Shown here in pieces: positions 8,026 to 16,176 of a stretch of 39,611 bases of DNA. The stretch comes from Bacteroides fluxus YIT 12057 (GTDB lineage Bacteria > Bacteroidota > Bacteroidia > Bacteroidales > Bacteroidaceae). A model generated the notes under the pieces. It was not told the DNA's origin and searched no databases. It worked only from the letters and a program-made list of their open reading frames with translations. The DNA lies in NCBI RefSeq assembly GCF_000195635.1, contig NZ_GL882617.1:1-39611 (forward strand). Reading direction: 5' to 3'. The stretch's first letter is position 1. Each line of letters opens with the position of its first letter. The position numbers and the translations under genes are program-made.

Positions 8026-9195
8026 TTATCCCACTCCATGCCTCGTATGAATAAATTTTTTATTGGCCTCCCGTAAACGGAACAAATTAAAGGACATCAA
8101 CAGGAACGAATAGGGAACCAAACAGAATGCCTTCAGCAGGCGCCACTTCCAGAAATGACGGGGAACAGCCAACACCAATGCCAACAATAGCAGGAAAAAG
8201 ATTCCCCACCATTTATAAGCCAACGAAGACGCACACAAAGAGTATGCAAGTGAGATAATGAATGTAAATCCCAACAACAGTACACGGGAAAAGGAGGCTT
8301 GCTGATAAAGTTTGTCACAGAAATCCCACTTCCTTGCACGGATGGCAGGCAGAAGATGATGCACGAATTCACCTAAACTATAATATTGTGCAGACAACCA
8401 CCGACGACGCTGATGATAGAAGTTGCGTACCTTCTGTATCTTTTCGTCCTTCACGAAAGTATCCGGCAAATAATGGAAACGGACTCCTTTATATAGTAAT
8501 TCCATCTCCAACACACGGTCAAAACCTCCCACTGAAGTATTACTCATCATCGCATCATAGAACAAAGGATATTCAAAGGCCATTCCCGAACCTATCAAAG
8601 CCGCCGACATCCCCAGATTGGCATGTCCCAAACGGAATATGGAATTGTTTATTTCCTCGCTGACAGCATCCAGATAGGCCATATCTGTATTCAAATTCTT
8701 GGCGATGCGGTGGGTCTGTACCACCTGCACTCCAGGAACAGAAAAAGCATTGTTTACCTCGGACAGATAGGAAGAACTGATTATGTTGTCCGCATCTATT
8801 ATCAGCGCCAGGTCATAAGCATCCTTTTCCAGATAACGAAGGGCGGCCTTCAAGGACTTTGTATTTGTGCTTTTTTCAAAGTCAACTTGAAGCAGTTTTA
8901 CGGGTAGCGCAGACAATGCCGCATTTGTTTCGGATTGCATGTGGTCTGATATAACCACCACATCATATTTATCACCCGGATAGTTCTGTGCCAAGCAAGC
9001 GCGCACTGTTTCCATAATTACAGCATCTTCACGATAGGCAGCGATGAGTACCGCAAAGCGTCTGTAGTCTTTTCCCTCCACAGGTACAGATGGTTTACGA
9101 CACCGCGAAGCCACGCTATACACCAGCAAATATACCACGTTTATTGCAAACAAAATATATAGAAACCAATCAGATATATGTAATATGTGTTCCAA
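8026..9195 (-). CDS. GT2-family glycosyltransferase (processive-type signature), copy 2
   Basis: 389 aa, a paralogue of the gene at 5762-6934 with the same layout: an N-terminal membrane segment, a GT-A domain with DAD in 'LIIDADNI', HQRRRW near residue 265, and C-terminal membrane segments. The N-terminal 14 residues (MEHILHISDWFLYI) are identical in both copies, while the interior has diverged, so the duplication is not recent, or the leader and N-terminus have been kept alike by gene conversion. It would act on a glycan at the inner membrane. It lies alone: the next gene downstream on this strand is copy 1, beyond the convergent nuclease gene. Confidence 0.9.
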   Translation of the reverse strand: MEHILHISDWFLYILFAINVVYLLVYSVASRCRKPSVPVEGKDYRRFAVLIAAYREDAVIMETVRACLAQNYPGDKYDVVVISDHMQSETNAALSALPVKLLQVDFEKSTNTKSLKAALRYLEKDAYDLALIIDADNIISSSYLSEVNNAFSVPGVQVVQTHRIAKNLNTDMAYLDAVSEEINNSIFRLGHANLGMSAALIGSGMAFEYPLFYDAMMSNTSVGGFDRVLEMELLYKGVRFHYLPDTFVKDEKIQKVRNFYHQRRRWLSAQYYSLGEFVHHLLPAIRARKWDFCDKLYQQASFSRVLLLGFTFIISLAYSLCASSLAYKWWGIFFLLLLALVLAVPRHFWKWRLLKAFCLVPYSFLLMSFNLFRLREANKKFIHTRHGVG

Positions 9196-9265
9196 AATCC
9201 ACGCTATTTAACCCTGTTGTTCATTTACCAGAAAAGGTGCCCATAGGACATCCGTCACAAAGATA
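9196..9265 (-). promoter_or_regulatory. Promoter and duplicated leader of GT2 copy 2
   Basis: TATCTTTG on the minus strand at 9265-9258 is a perfect -7 box, placing the transcript start near 9251. The leader from there to the start codon repeats the one of GT2 copy 1 almost base for base. Confidence 0.55.
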
Positions 9266-9318
9266 CGAAAAAAGATACCGAGTGTGGATAAAATATACAA
9301 AAAACGTGAACATTGGCA

Positions 9319-9632
9319 ATAAAAAAACGAGCAAGCTCTTACGAACCCCTCGCCTCTGTAAGAAAAGCCAAAAAGGCTTTTCTTTTAATCTGCATCAAAT
9401 TTGTTACCCAAAAATCAATCTTCTTTTTTACCTCTAAAAAAAACAAATTTCAATTACCTCTTTTGAAAACTACTAATTTCAATCTTTACCTTTACCTAAT
9501 TACCTATTTTTTAATCCAAATTCTTTAGCTTATGAAAAACTTAATTTCAATCTTTTTACCTAATAACTAATATCTATTTTGAAAACTGCTTTTTCTTTTT
9601 TTTAAAAGTAAATATTAAACTGTTTCCCAACA
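9319..9632 (-). ncRNA. Candidate structured RNA or long leader upstream of GT2 copy 2
   Basis: The 738 bases between GT2 copy 2 and eda hold no convincing gene. A perfect promoter at 9669-9639 fires leftward into this gap. The transcript would open with a short hairpin (CTGTT/AACAG near 9632-9615), cross an A/T-rich stretch with direct repeats, then form a perfect 10-bp hairpin (arms 9375-9384 and 9360-9369). A last weak stem (GCGAG/CTTGC) is followed by seven T at 9327-9321. An 18-codon ORF (MQIKRKAFLAFLTEARGS) overlaps the 10-bp hairpin. It may be a ~310-nt small RNA, or the attenuated 5' leader of the GT2 gene. No RNA family was recognised. Confidence 0.4.
9420..9600. repeat. A/T-rich region with degenerate direct repeats
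   Basis: The words AATTTCAATCTTT, TTTACCTAAT and TTTTGAAAACT each occur at least twice, so two diverged copies of a ~60-100 base unit lie here. The region is almost pure A/T. No gene is seen in it. Confidence 0.5.
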
Positions 9633-9638
9633 GCACTG

Positions 9639-9669
9639 CAAAGGTAAGAGGTTTTTCCGTGTCCGCAAA
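9639..9669 (-). promoter_or_regulatory. Perfect Bacteroidetes promoter (TTTG-N19-TACCTTTG) in a gene-free gap
   Basis: On the minus strand, -33 TTTG (9669-9666) and -7 TACCTTTG (9646-9639) are separated by exactly 19 bases, the consensus layout. It is 440 bases upstream of the nearest gene on its strand (GT2 copy 2). Confidence 0.7.
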
Positions 9670-9751
9670 CGAAAGGCCGGTTTTCTGTATGCTTTATAAC
9701 ATAGTTTTAGAGATTAAGCGTAAACTTTACACTTATAAACACTTCACGGAC

Positions 9752-9791
9752 AAAAAACAAACCACCGAAGCACCGTAGCGCTTCGATGGTT
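9752..9791 (-). terminator. Terminator after eda
   Basis: A 12-bp stem with one G-U pair on the minus strand (arms 9780-9791 and 9760-9771) is followed by a T-rich tract (TGTTTTTTG). It is correctly placed to end the kdgK-eda transcript. Confidence 0.75.
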
Positions 9792-9819
9792 GTCCCCTTT
9801 AAACACCTTTAAACAAAAC

Positions 9820-9933
9820 GATTTCATGTACCATGTACAAATTACAATGTATTAAGTTACAAATCACAATGTACAACTTGCCGCGCAAATTACAGCACAA
9901 TCCAAACGGTACATTGTAGATGGTAAATTGTAC
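9820..9933. repeat. TACAATGTAC-type word repeat next to eda stop codon
   Basis: Repeated A/T-rich words (GTACAAATTACAATGTA, TACAATGTACAA, TACATTGTA) in both orientations lie directly after the eda stop codon. The element resembles others in this window built from different words. Function unknown. Confidence 0.55.
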
Positions 9934-10602
9934 TTATTTTCTTGCTTCAGCAATATAAGCCAGAGCTTCTTTACATTTGTCAGTAACGTAAGTCCAGTCT
10001 TCAGCAGCCACTTTATCTTTCGGGAAGAGCTTGGAACCCATACCTACACAGAATACGCCTGCCTTGATCCATGAAGTCAGATTTTCCTGTGTGGGCTCCA
10101 CCCCGCCGGTTACCATCAGCTTTGACCAAGGCATCGGAGCCAGCAAGCCTTTCACGAGTTTAGTACCCAAAACGTCACCCGGGAAGATCTTGCAGAGATC
10201 GCAACCAGCTTCTTGTGCGAAACCTACTTCTGAAACGCTTCCGCATCCCGGAGTATAAGCTACCAGACGACGGTTACAGATTTTGGCAATTTCCGGATTG
10301 AACAACGGACCTACCACAAAGTTTGCACCCAACTGCAAGTACAGCGCAGCAGTAGCAGGATCAACGATAGAACCTACCCCCATAGCCATCTCGGGACATT
10401 CTTTCGCCGCATATTTCACTACTTCCGCAAATACTTCATGGGCAAAGTCACCGCGGTTGGTGAATTCGAATGCACGGACACCACCGTCATAACATGCCTT
10501 TACTACTTTCTTCGCCACTTCTGCGTCTTTATGGTAGAACACAGGAACCATGCCGGTAGAACCAATCTTGTTCAGTACGGCTATTTTATCAAATTTTGCC
10601 AT
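9934..10602 (-). CDS. eda: 2-dehydro-3-deoxyphosphogluconate (KDPG) aldolase
   Basis: 222 aa from Met at 10602 ([10 protein letters not shown]); the frame runs 10 codons further up but that extension has no homology. It splits 2-keto-3-deoxy-6-phosphogluconate into pyruvate and glyceraldehyde-3-phosphate. The class I aldolase residues are in place: E46 in FEFTNRG, and the Schiff-base lysine K138 in CKIFPG, with the phosphate-binding TGGVEPT loop at 165-171. It follows kdgK by 123 bases on the same strand and is followed by a strong terminator, so the two form an operon. It is the last step of hexuronate breakdown, started by UxaA encoded 2.6 kb away on the other strand. Cytoplasmic. Confidence 0.95.
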   Translation of the reverse strand: MAKFDKIAVLNKIGSTGMVPVFYHKDAEVAKKVVKACYDGGVRAFEFTNRGDFAHEVFAEVVKYAAKECPEMAMGVGSIVDPATAALYLQLGANFVVGPLFNPEIAKICNRRLVAYTPGCGSVSEVGFAQEAGCDLCKIFPGDVLGTKLVKGLLAPMPWSKLMVTGGVEPTQENLTSWIKAGVFCVGMGSKLFPKDKVAAEDWTYVTDKCKEALAYIAEARK

Positions 10603-10725
10603 TTTGCTGTTTTTACAATATAAAATTATCATTTGTCATTTCCAGACAGAAGAACCTATTTTGCCGAATACGCCGATGCAGCACAACAGCCAATCATATG
10701 TCCTTTGTCTCTTACGTCAAAAATC

Positions 10726-11751
10726 TTAGCGTTGCACGCGTCCACTCGCGTCTCCCCCTGCAAGGGCTTCCACTTCTTCTACAGAAACGAGGTTGAAGTC
10801 ACCGTTGATGGTGTGTTTCAATGCAGAAGCCGCCACGGCAAACTCAAGGGCAGCACCCTGATTAGGTTTAGTCAGCAAGCCATGGATGATACCGCCGGAG
10901 AATGAGTCACCGCCACCTACACGGTCGATAATCGGGTTAATGTCATAACGCTTGGATTCGTAGAATTCCTCACCATTGTAAATCATCGCTTTCCAGCCAT
11001 TGTGAGTGGCAGAGAATGACTCACGCAAAGTAGAAATCACATATTTGAATCCGAACTCCTTGGCCATGGCCTTGAAAATGCCCTTATAGCCTTCAGCGTC
11101 CGTCTTTCCGCCTTCCACGTCAGCGTCGGGCTTGAAGCCGAGGCAGAGTTCCGCATCTTCTTCATTACCTATGCAGACATCTACAAACTGCATCAACGGC
11201 TTCATGATGGACTGTGCCTTTTCCTTGGTCCAGAGTTTCTTGCGGAAGTTGAGGTCAACGGATACCGTAACGCCATGACGCTTGGCAGCCTCACAAGCCA
11301 GACGGGTCAGTTCGGCAGCCTTATCGGAGATAGCGGGAGTGATACCGGACCAGTGGAACCAGTCGGCACCTTCCATGATAGCATCGAAATCAAAGTCAGA
11401 AGGGTCTGCTTCGGCGATGGCAGAGTGCGCGCGGTCATAAATCACCTTGCTGGGACGCATGGAAGCACCGGTTTCAAGATAGTAGATACCTACACGGTCA
11501 CCGCCACGTGCAATGAAATCCGTCTTCACACCATACTTGCGCAGCGCATTTACCGCAGACTGTCCGATTTCGTGTTTAGGCAACTTGGTTACAAAATAAG
11601 CGTCATGTCCGTAGTTGGCACAGCTGACAGCCACGTTGGCTTCACCGCCACCATATACTACATCAAAAGAATCGGACTGTACAAAACGAGTGTTTCCCGG
11701 AGTGGACAGTCTCAGCATGATTTCACCTAATGTAACTACTTTCTTTCCCAT
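10726..11751 (-). CDS. kdgK: PfkB-family sugar kinase, 2-keto-3-deoxygluconate kinase
   Basis: 341 aa. The PfkB (ribokinase) family signature is complete: an N-terminal substrate lid/GG motif (YGGGEANVAVSCANYG, residues ~33-48) and the C-terminal catalytic GGGDSF motif (DRVGGGDSFSGG) with the base Asp. Specificity for 2-keto-3-deoxygluconate is inferred from the neighbours: eda lies downstream and altronate dehydratase is in the divergent unit. The start at 11751 is supported by family length and a promoter ~140 bases upstream. Expression is probably controlled by the LacI-type regulator through an operator overlapping the promoter at 11886-11904. Fructokinase activity is the main alternative. 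Confidence 0.9.
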   Translation of the reverse strand: MGKKVVTLGEIMLRLSTPGNTRFVQSDSFDVVYGGGEANVAVSCANYGHDAYFVTKLPKHEIGQSAVNALRKYGVKTDFIARGGDRVGIYYLETGASMRPSKVIYDRAHSAIAEADPSDFDFDAIMEGADWFHWSGITPAISDKAAELTRLACEAAKRHGVTVSVDLNFRKKLWTKEKAQSIMKPLMQFVDVCIGNEEDAELCLGFKPDADVEGGKTDAEGYKGIFKAMAKEFGFKYVISTLRESFSATHNGWKAMIYNGEEFYESKRYDINPIIDRVGGGDSFSGGIIHGLLTKPNQGAALEFAVAASALKHTINGDFNLVSVEEVEALAGGDASGRVQR

Positions 11752-11885
11752 AATCTTTTTATGTTTTTATTAAATATGAAATTAATTTGTTTCCTTTCAA
11801 TTTGTCATACCAAGGCATAAATCCATGATAAACATCTGATACTATGGAGAGTAGTGCATAAAAGCATTTGTTCTTCATAGCTTTC

Positions 11886-11899
11886 GTGTGCGGGCACAA
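11886..11899. promoter_or_regulatory. Operator 1 of the LacI-type regulator (kdgK side)
   Basis: GTGTGCGGGCACAA is an imperfect palindrome differing by one base from operator 2. It overlaps the -7 box of the kdgK promoter, the classic place for a repressor. Confidence 0.7.
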
Positions 11900-11925
11900 A
11901 GATACAACAATTTTTGAAATACAAA
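11897..11925 (-). promoter_or_regulatory. kdgK-eda promoter
   Basis: The minus strand has -7 TATCTTTG (11904-11897) and -33 TTTG (11925-11922), 17 bases apart, slightly short of the 19-base norm. It overlaps the divergent promoter of the regulator gene. Confidence 0.65.
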
Positions 11926-11942
11926 AAATTATCATATATTTG
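11913..11942 (+). promoter_or_regulatory. Promoter of the LacI-type regulator (and uxaA)
   Basis: -33 TTTG (11913-11916), 18 bases, then -7 TATATTTG (11935-11942). Its elements interleave with those of the kdgK promoter, so the two may compete. Confidence 0.65.
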
Positions 11943-11967
11943 TATCGAAAATATTAAGATTATTATT

Positions 11968-11981
11968 GTGTGCGAGCACAA
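11968..11981. promoter_or_regulatory. Operator 2 of the LacI-type regulator (regulator/uxaA side)
   Basis: GTGTGCGAGCACAA, 13 of 14 bases identical to operator 1 and in the same orientation. It lies ~20 bases after the likely transcription start of the regulator gene. The centres are 82 bases apart, close to eight helical turns, which would allow looping. Confidence 0.7.
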
Positions 11982-12014
11982 GGAAGATAACTTGTGAAAT
12001 ACATAAATGACTAA

Positions 12015-12057
12015 TCGCAAAACAGTAAATTATACATTGTAAATTGTAAATAACCAG
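12015..12057. repeat. GTAAATTGTAAAT-type words before the regulator gene
   Basis: Several copies of the A/T words AGTAAATTATAC and TGTAAATTGTAAAT lie directly upstream of the start codon at 12058. They resemble the word repeats at 9820-9933, 13130-13212 and 35655-35755. Confidence 0.5.
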
Positions 12058-13116
12058 ATGGCAGAAAGAATCAGAATAAAAGATATCGCCAAGATGGCAG
12101 ATGTGTCAGTGGGCACGGTAGATCGCGTCATTCACGGACGCAGCGGTGTTTCCGAAGCCAGTCGGAAAAGGGTGGAGGAAATACTGAAGCAGCTGGATTA
12201 TCAGCCCAACATGTATGCCAGCGCACTGGCTTCCAACAAGAAATACACATTCGCCTGCCTGCTGCCCCTGCATGAGAAAGGTGAATACTGGACAGAGGTG
12301 GAAACCGGTATAGACAATGCCGTGGCGACTTATTCCGACTTCAACGTTGCCGTGCAGCTCTCCTACTACGACCCCTACGACTATCATTCTTTCGCCGGGG
12401 CTTCCCGCGATATCCTGGAGCTGGAACCGGACGGAGTCATGTTTGCCCCCACCGTCCCGCAATACACCAAGCCTTTCACGGACAAGCTCGCCGAACGGAA
12501 TATACCTTATATATATATAGACTCGAACATCAAGGAGGAGCCTGCCCTCTCCTTCTTCGGACAGAATTCACACCAAAGCGGCTATTTCGCCGCCCGCATG
12601 CTGATGCTGCTTGCCGATGAAGAAACGCAGGAGATTGTCATCTTCCGCAAGATAAATGAAGGCATAGTAGGCTCGAACCAGCAGGAACGCCGCGAAATAG
12701 GCTTCCGCGAATACATGCAGGAACATCATCCTGACTGCCGTATCTGGGAACTGGATTTACACGCCAAACGCGACAGCGAGGATTCGCAAATGCTGGACGA
12801 ATTCTTCCGCGAACATCCGGCGGTGAAAAACGGAATCACCTTCAATTCGAAAGCGTATATCATCGGGGAGTATCTGCAGAAGAAGCAAAAAAGGGAATTC
12901 AACCTCATGGGTTACGACTTGCTGCAACGCAACGTGGATTGCCTGAAACAGGGCAGCATATTCTTCCTTATCGCCCAACAACCCGCCTTGCAAGGGTTTG
13001 ACGGCATAAAGGCCCTGTGCGAGCATCTTATCCTGAAGAAAGAAGTGACTCGGGAGAACTTCATGCCGATTGACCTGCTGACAAAAGAGAATATAGAGTT
13101 TTATTATAATAAATAA
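12058..13116 (+). CDS. LacI-family transcriptional regulator of hexuronate genes
   Basis: 352 aa. Residues 1-60 are a LacI/GalR helix-turn-helix with hinge (IKDIAKMADVSVGTVDRVI, then YQPNMYASALAS), followed by a periplasmic-binding-protein-like effector domain with typical strands such as GVMFAP and IPYIYIDS. It probably binds the two near-identical palindromes at 11886 and 11968 and so controls itself, uxaA downstream and kdgK-eda in the other direction. The effector is most likely a hexuronate pathway intermediate; this is inferred from the neighbouring enzymes. The gene starts just after A/T word repeats. uxaA follows 99 bases later with no clear promoter, so the two are probably co-transcribed. 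Confidence 0.9.
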   Translation: MAERIRIKDIAKMADVSVGTVDRVIHGRSGVSEASRKRVEEILKQLDYQPNMYASALASNKKYTFACLLPLHEKGEYWTEVETGIDNAVATYSDFNVAVQLSYYDPYDYHSFAGASRDILELEPDGVMFAPTVPQYTKPFTDKLAERNIPYIYIDSNIKEEPALSFFGQNSHQSGYFAARMLMLLADEETQEIVIFRKINEGIVGSNQQERREIGFREYMQEHHPDCRIWELDLHAKRDSEDSQMLDEFFREHPAVKNGITFNSKAYIIGEYLQKKQKREFNLMGYDLLQRNVDCLKQGSIFFLIAQQPALQGFDGIKALCEHLILKKEVTRENFMPIDLLTKENIEFYYNK

Positions 13117-13129
13117 TTACAAGTACAAA

Positions 13130-13212
13130 CTACCATCCACTATGTACAATTCAGCCATACGGACGCAGCCCGGCCAAACCGTACATCGCAAATGGTAAAC
13201 GGTAAATTTTAA
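13130..13212. repeat. Imperfect inverted repeat of A/T words before uxaA
   Basis: The words CCATCCACTATGTACAATT on the left and CGTACATCGCAAATGG on the right form an imperfect inverted repeat, followed by GGTAAACGGTAAATTTT just before the uxaA start. No promoter is visible here. Confidence 0.45.
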
Positions 13213-13215
13213 AAG

Positions 13216-14706
13216 ATGGAAACAAAGTATTTAAAAATCAACCCTGCCGATAACGTCGCAGTAGCTATCACTGCATTGCCGGCAGGTGAAAAGCTCACTG
13301 TGGACGGAAAGGAGATCGTTCTGAACGAAGATGTACCCGCCGGACACAAATTTGCCTTGAAAGACTTTGCCGAGGGTGAGAATGTCATCAAATACGGCTA
13401 CCCTATCGGCCATGCCAGGAAAGCACAGAAACAGGGTGACTGGATGAATGAAAACAATATCAAGACCAACCTTGCCGGACTGCTGGAATATACATATAAT
13501 CCGGTAAACGCTGACTTGGACATCCCCAAAAAGAATCTGACGTTCAAGGGGTACCGACGTAAAAACGGTGATGTAGGCGTCCGCAACGAGATATGGATCA
13601 TCCCGACAGTAGGTTGCGTAAACGGTATCATCAACCAGCTTGCCGAAGGCCTGCGCCGCGAAACCGGCGGGAAAGGTGTGGACGCAATCATGGCCTATCC
13701 GCACAACTATGGCTGTTCGCAACTGGGCGACGACCACGAGAACACCAAGAAGATTCTGCGTGACATGGTACTGCATCCCAATGCAGGAGCCGTGCTTGTC
13801 GTAGGCTTGGGCTGCGAGAATAACCAGCCGGATGTGTTCCGCGAATTTCTGGGAGACTATGATGAGGACCGCGTGAAGTTCCTGGTGACCCAGAAGGTGG
13901 GCGATGAATATGAAGAAGGCATGCAACTGCTGCGTGAACTTTACGACAAAGCCAGCCGTGACCAACGCGAAGAGGTGCCTCTGAGCGAGCTGCGCGTGGG
14001 CTTGAAGTGCGGCGGTTCGGACGGTTTCTCCGGCATCACCGCCAATCCGCTGCTGGGCATGTTCTCCGACTTCCTCGTGGCACAGGGTGGTACGAGCGTG
14101 TTGACCGAAGTGCCGGAAATGTTCGGTGCCGAAACCATTCTGATGAACCGTTGCCGCAACAAGGAACTGTTCGAGGAAACGGTAAGCCTGATAAACGACT
14201 TCAAGGAATACTTCCTTTCGCATGGCGAACCGGTAGGCGAGAATCCTTCACCGGGCAATAAGGCCGGCGGCATCTCTACGTTGGAAGACAAGGCATTGGG
14301 ATGTACACAGAAATGCGGAAAGAGTTATGTGGAAGGCGTGCTTCCCTACGGAGAGCGCCTGAAGGTGAAAGGCCTGAACCTGTTGTCCGCCCCGGGCAAT
14401 GACTTAGTGGCCGCCACTGCCCTCGCCTCTTGCGGATGCCATATCGTGCTGTTCACCACAGGACGCGGAACCCCCTTCGGAACGTATGTACCGACCATGA
14501 AGATTTCAACCAATTCCACCTTGGCAAAAAACAAACCGGGATGGATTGACTTCAACGCCGGCGTAATCGTCGAGAATGAGCCCATGGAAAAGACTTGCGA
14601 ACGTTTCATCGAGTATGTCATCAAAGTAGCAAGCGGCGAATTCGTCAACAATGAAAAGAAGGGATATAAGGAAATTGCCATCTTCAAGACCGGAGTGACT
14701 TTGTAA
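13216..14706 (+). CDS. uxaA: Altronate dehydratase (UxaA family)
   Basis: 496 aa, the full length of the family, with the small N-terminal SAF domain (~1-95) and the large catalytic C-terminal domain. The family dehydrates D-altronate to 2-keto-3-deoxygluconate in galacturonate breakdown. Conserved Cys/His-rich blocks are visible: HNYGCSQLGDD near residue 161, GLGCENN near 200, LKCGGSDGFSGITANP near 263, and ASCGCHI near 408. The product is the substrate of KdgK, encoded divergently. It is followed by a strong terminator at 14733-14761. D-mannonate dehydratase is unrelated in sequence; galactarate dehydratase (GarD) is the closest alternative, but length and context favour UxaA. Confidence 0.92.
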   Translation: METKYLKINPADNVAVAITALPAGEKLTVDGKEIVLNEDVPAGHKFALKDFAEGENVIKYGYPIGHARKAQKQGDWMNENNIKTNLAGLLEYTYNPVNADLDIPKKNLTFKGYRRKNGDVGVRNEIWIIPTVGCVNGIINQLAEGLRRETGGKGVDAIMAYPHNYGCSQLGDDHENTKKILRDMVLHPNAGAVLVVGLGCENNQPDVFREFLGDYDEDRVKFLVTQKVGDEYEEGMQLLRELYDKASRDQREEVPLSELRVGLKCGGSDGFSGITANPLLGMFSDFLVAQGGTSVLTEVPEMFGAETILMNRCRNKELFEETVSLINDFKEYFLSHGEPVGENPSPGNKAGGISTLEDKALGCTQKCGKSYVEGVLPYGERLKVKGLNLLSAPGNDLVAATALASCGCHIVLFTTGRGTPFGTYVPTMKISTNSTLAKNKPGWIDFNAGVIVENEPMEKTCERFIEYVIKVASGEFVNNEKKGYKEIAIFKTGVTL

Positions 14707-14732
14707 ATCGAGAATCAAAGAGTGAATATGGA

Positions 14733-14770
14733 GGGCGGTGCAAAACTATTTTGCGCCGCCCTTTGTTTTT
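14733..14770 (+). terminator. uxaA terminator overlapping the nhaC promoter
   Basis: A 13-bp stem with one G-U pair (arms 14733-14745 and 14749-14761), three-base loop, then TTTGTTTTT. The right arm contains the -33 element of the downstream promoter. Confidence 0.85.
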
Positions 14771-14780
14771 CGTATCTTTG
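14750..14780 (+). promoter_or_regulatory. nhaC promoter
   Basis: -33 TTTG (14750-14753), exactly 19 bases, and -7 TATCTTTG (14773-14780). The start codon at 14815 lies ~28 bases after the predicted transcription start, which rules out the longer frame opening at 14722. Confidence 0.85.
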
Positions 14781-14814
14781 CGGCCGAATTTGGTTTCACC
14801 TAAACAATACAGCT

Positions 14815-16176
14815 ATGCCAACAATAACCGATACGAACTCCAAGCCAAAGGGCGGCTGGTGGGCACTCAGCCCGCTGATGGTTTTCCTCTGCCTCTACCT
14901 GGTGACCTCTCTCCTGGTAAACGACTTCTACAAAGTCCCCATCACGGTGGCATTCCTGCTGTCTTCCTGCTACGCCATCGCCATTACACGCAGGCTGAAT
15001 CTGGAGCAGCGCATCTACCAATTCTCCGTAGGTGCCAGCAACAAGAATATCATGCTGATGGTCTGGATTTTCATCCTTGCCGGAGCATTCGCGCAAAGCG
15101 CCAAACAGATGGGGGCCATTGATGCAACCGTGAACCTGACCCTGCACATCCTGCCGGACAACCTGCTACTGGCAGGTATCTTCATCGCGGCCTGCTTCAT
15201 CTCGCTCTCCATCGGCACAAGCGTAGGAACCATCGTTGCCCTGACCCCCGTAGCCGTGGGACTGGCGGAAAAAACAGGAACCGACCTTCCTTATATGGTC
15301 GCCATCGTAGTGGGAGGTTCCTTCTTCGGCGACAACCTTTCATTTATATCCGACACGACCATCGCCTCGACCAAAACGCAAGATTGCGTGATGAGAGACA
15401 AATTCCGGGTAAACTTCTCAATTGTGGTACCTGCCGCAATCCTCGTACTGTGCCTCTATGTCTTTCAGGGACTGTCCGTTTCGGCGCCGGCACAAGTACA
15501 GACCATTGAATGGATAAAGGTCATCCCCTACCTCATCGTACTGGGAACCGCCGTGGCAGGGGTCAATGTCATGCTGGTATTGCTGCTGGGTATCCTCTCT
15601 ACGGGAATCATCGGGATATGCACGGCCACCGGTATCCTCGGCATAGGCACAGCAGCCACGGAAAACGTCACCGCGGGCACCGCCTTCTTCGACTGGTTCG
15701 GCGCAATGGGCACGGGCATCACGGGCATGGGAGAACTGATCATCATCACCCTCTTGGCAGGCGGAATGCTGGAAACCATCCGCTACAACGGAGGCATAGA
15801 CTTCATCATATCACGCCTCACCAGCCACGTCACGGGCAAACGGGGCGCCGAGTTCAGCATTGCCGCTCTGGTCAGCATCGCCAACCTCTGCACCGCCAAC
15901 AACACCATTGCCATTATCACCACCGGACCGATAGCCAAGGACATAGCCCAACGTTTCCATCTGGACCGCAGAAAGACAGCAAGTATCCTCGACACCTTTT
16001 CATGCCTGGTACAGGGGCTGATTCCCTACGGAGCACAAATGCTGATCGCCGCCGGACTGGCAAGCATCTCCCCACTCAGCATCATAGGTAATTTATATTA
16101 CCCGTTCTGCATGGGAGCATGTGCCATACTCGCTATCCTCGTGAGGTATCCGAAGAAATACTCGGGAGATTTATAA
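14815..16176 (+). CDS. nhaC: NhaC-family Na+/H+ antiporter
   Basis: 453 aa from Met at 14815 (MPTITDT). About eleven or twelve hydrophobic segments. The motif GGSFFGDNLSFISDTT (residues ~166-181) is characteristic of NhaC antiporters, with the Asp pair thought to take part in ion exchange. It sits in the inner membrane and swaps Na+ for H+; some family members exchange organic substrates such as malate/lactate. The promoter is embedded in the terminator of uxaA, so the gene is transcribed apart from the hexuronate genes. Linkage to them may be accidental. Confidence 0.9.
   Translation: MPTITDTNSKPKGGWWALSPLMVFLCLYLVTSLLVNDFYKVPITVAFLLSSCYAIAITRRLNLEQRIYQFSVGASNKNIMLMVWIFILAGAFAQSAKQMGAIDATVNLTLHILPDNLLLAGIFIAACFISLSIGTSVGTIVALTPVAVGLAEKTGTDLPYMVAIVVGGSFFGDNLSFISDTTIASTKTQDCVMRDKFRVNFSIVVPAAILVLCLYVFQGLSVSAPAQVQTIEWIKVIPYLIVLGTAVAGVNVMLVLLLGILSTGIIGICTATGILGIGTAATENVTAGTAFFDWFGAMGTGITGMGELIIITLLAGGMLETIRYNGGIDFIISRLTSHVTGKRGAEFSIAALVSIANLCTANNTIAIITTGPIAKDIAQRFHLDRRKTASILDTFSCLVQGLIPYGAQMLIAAGLASISPLSIIGNLYYPFCMGACAILAILVRYPKKYSGDL

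Noticed and set aside
9329..9363. tRNA fragment or phage attachment site (stem TCTTAC/GTAAGA around CGAACCCCTCGCC)
   Set aside because: No acceptor stem, anticodon arm or integrase gene; better explained as part of a structured transcript.
9313..9528. 71-codon plus-strand frame in the 9.2-9.9 kb gap
   Set aside because: Lys/Phe-rich translation of A/T-rich DNA, overlaps the hairpins, no promoter on that strand.
15510..16091. 193-codon plus-strand frame inside nhaC rich in His, Arg and Gly
   Set aside because: Shadow frame of NhaC; composition is not protein-like.
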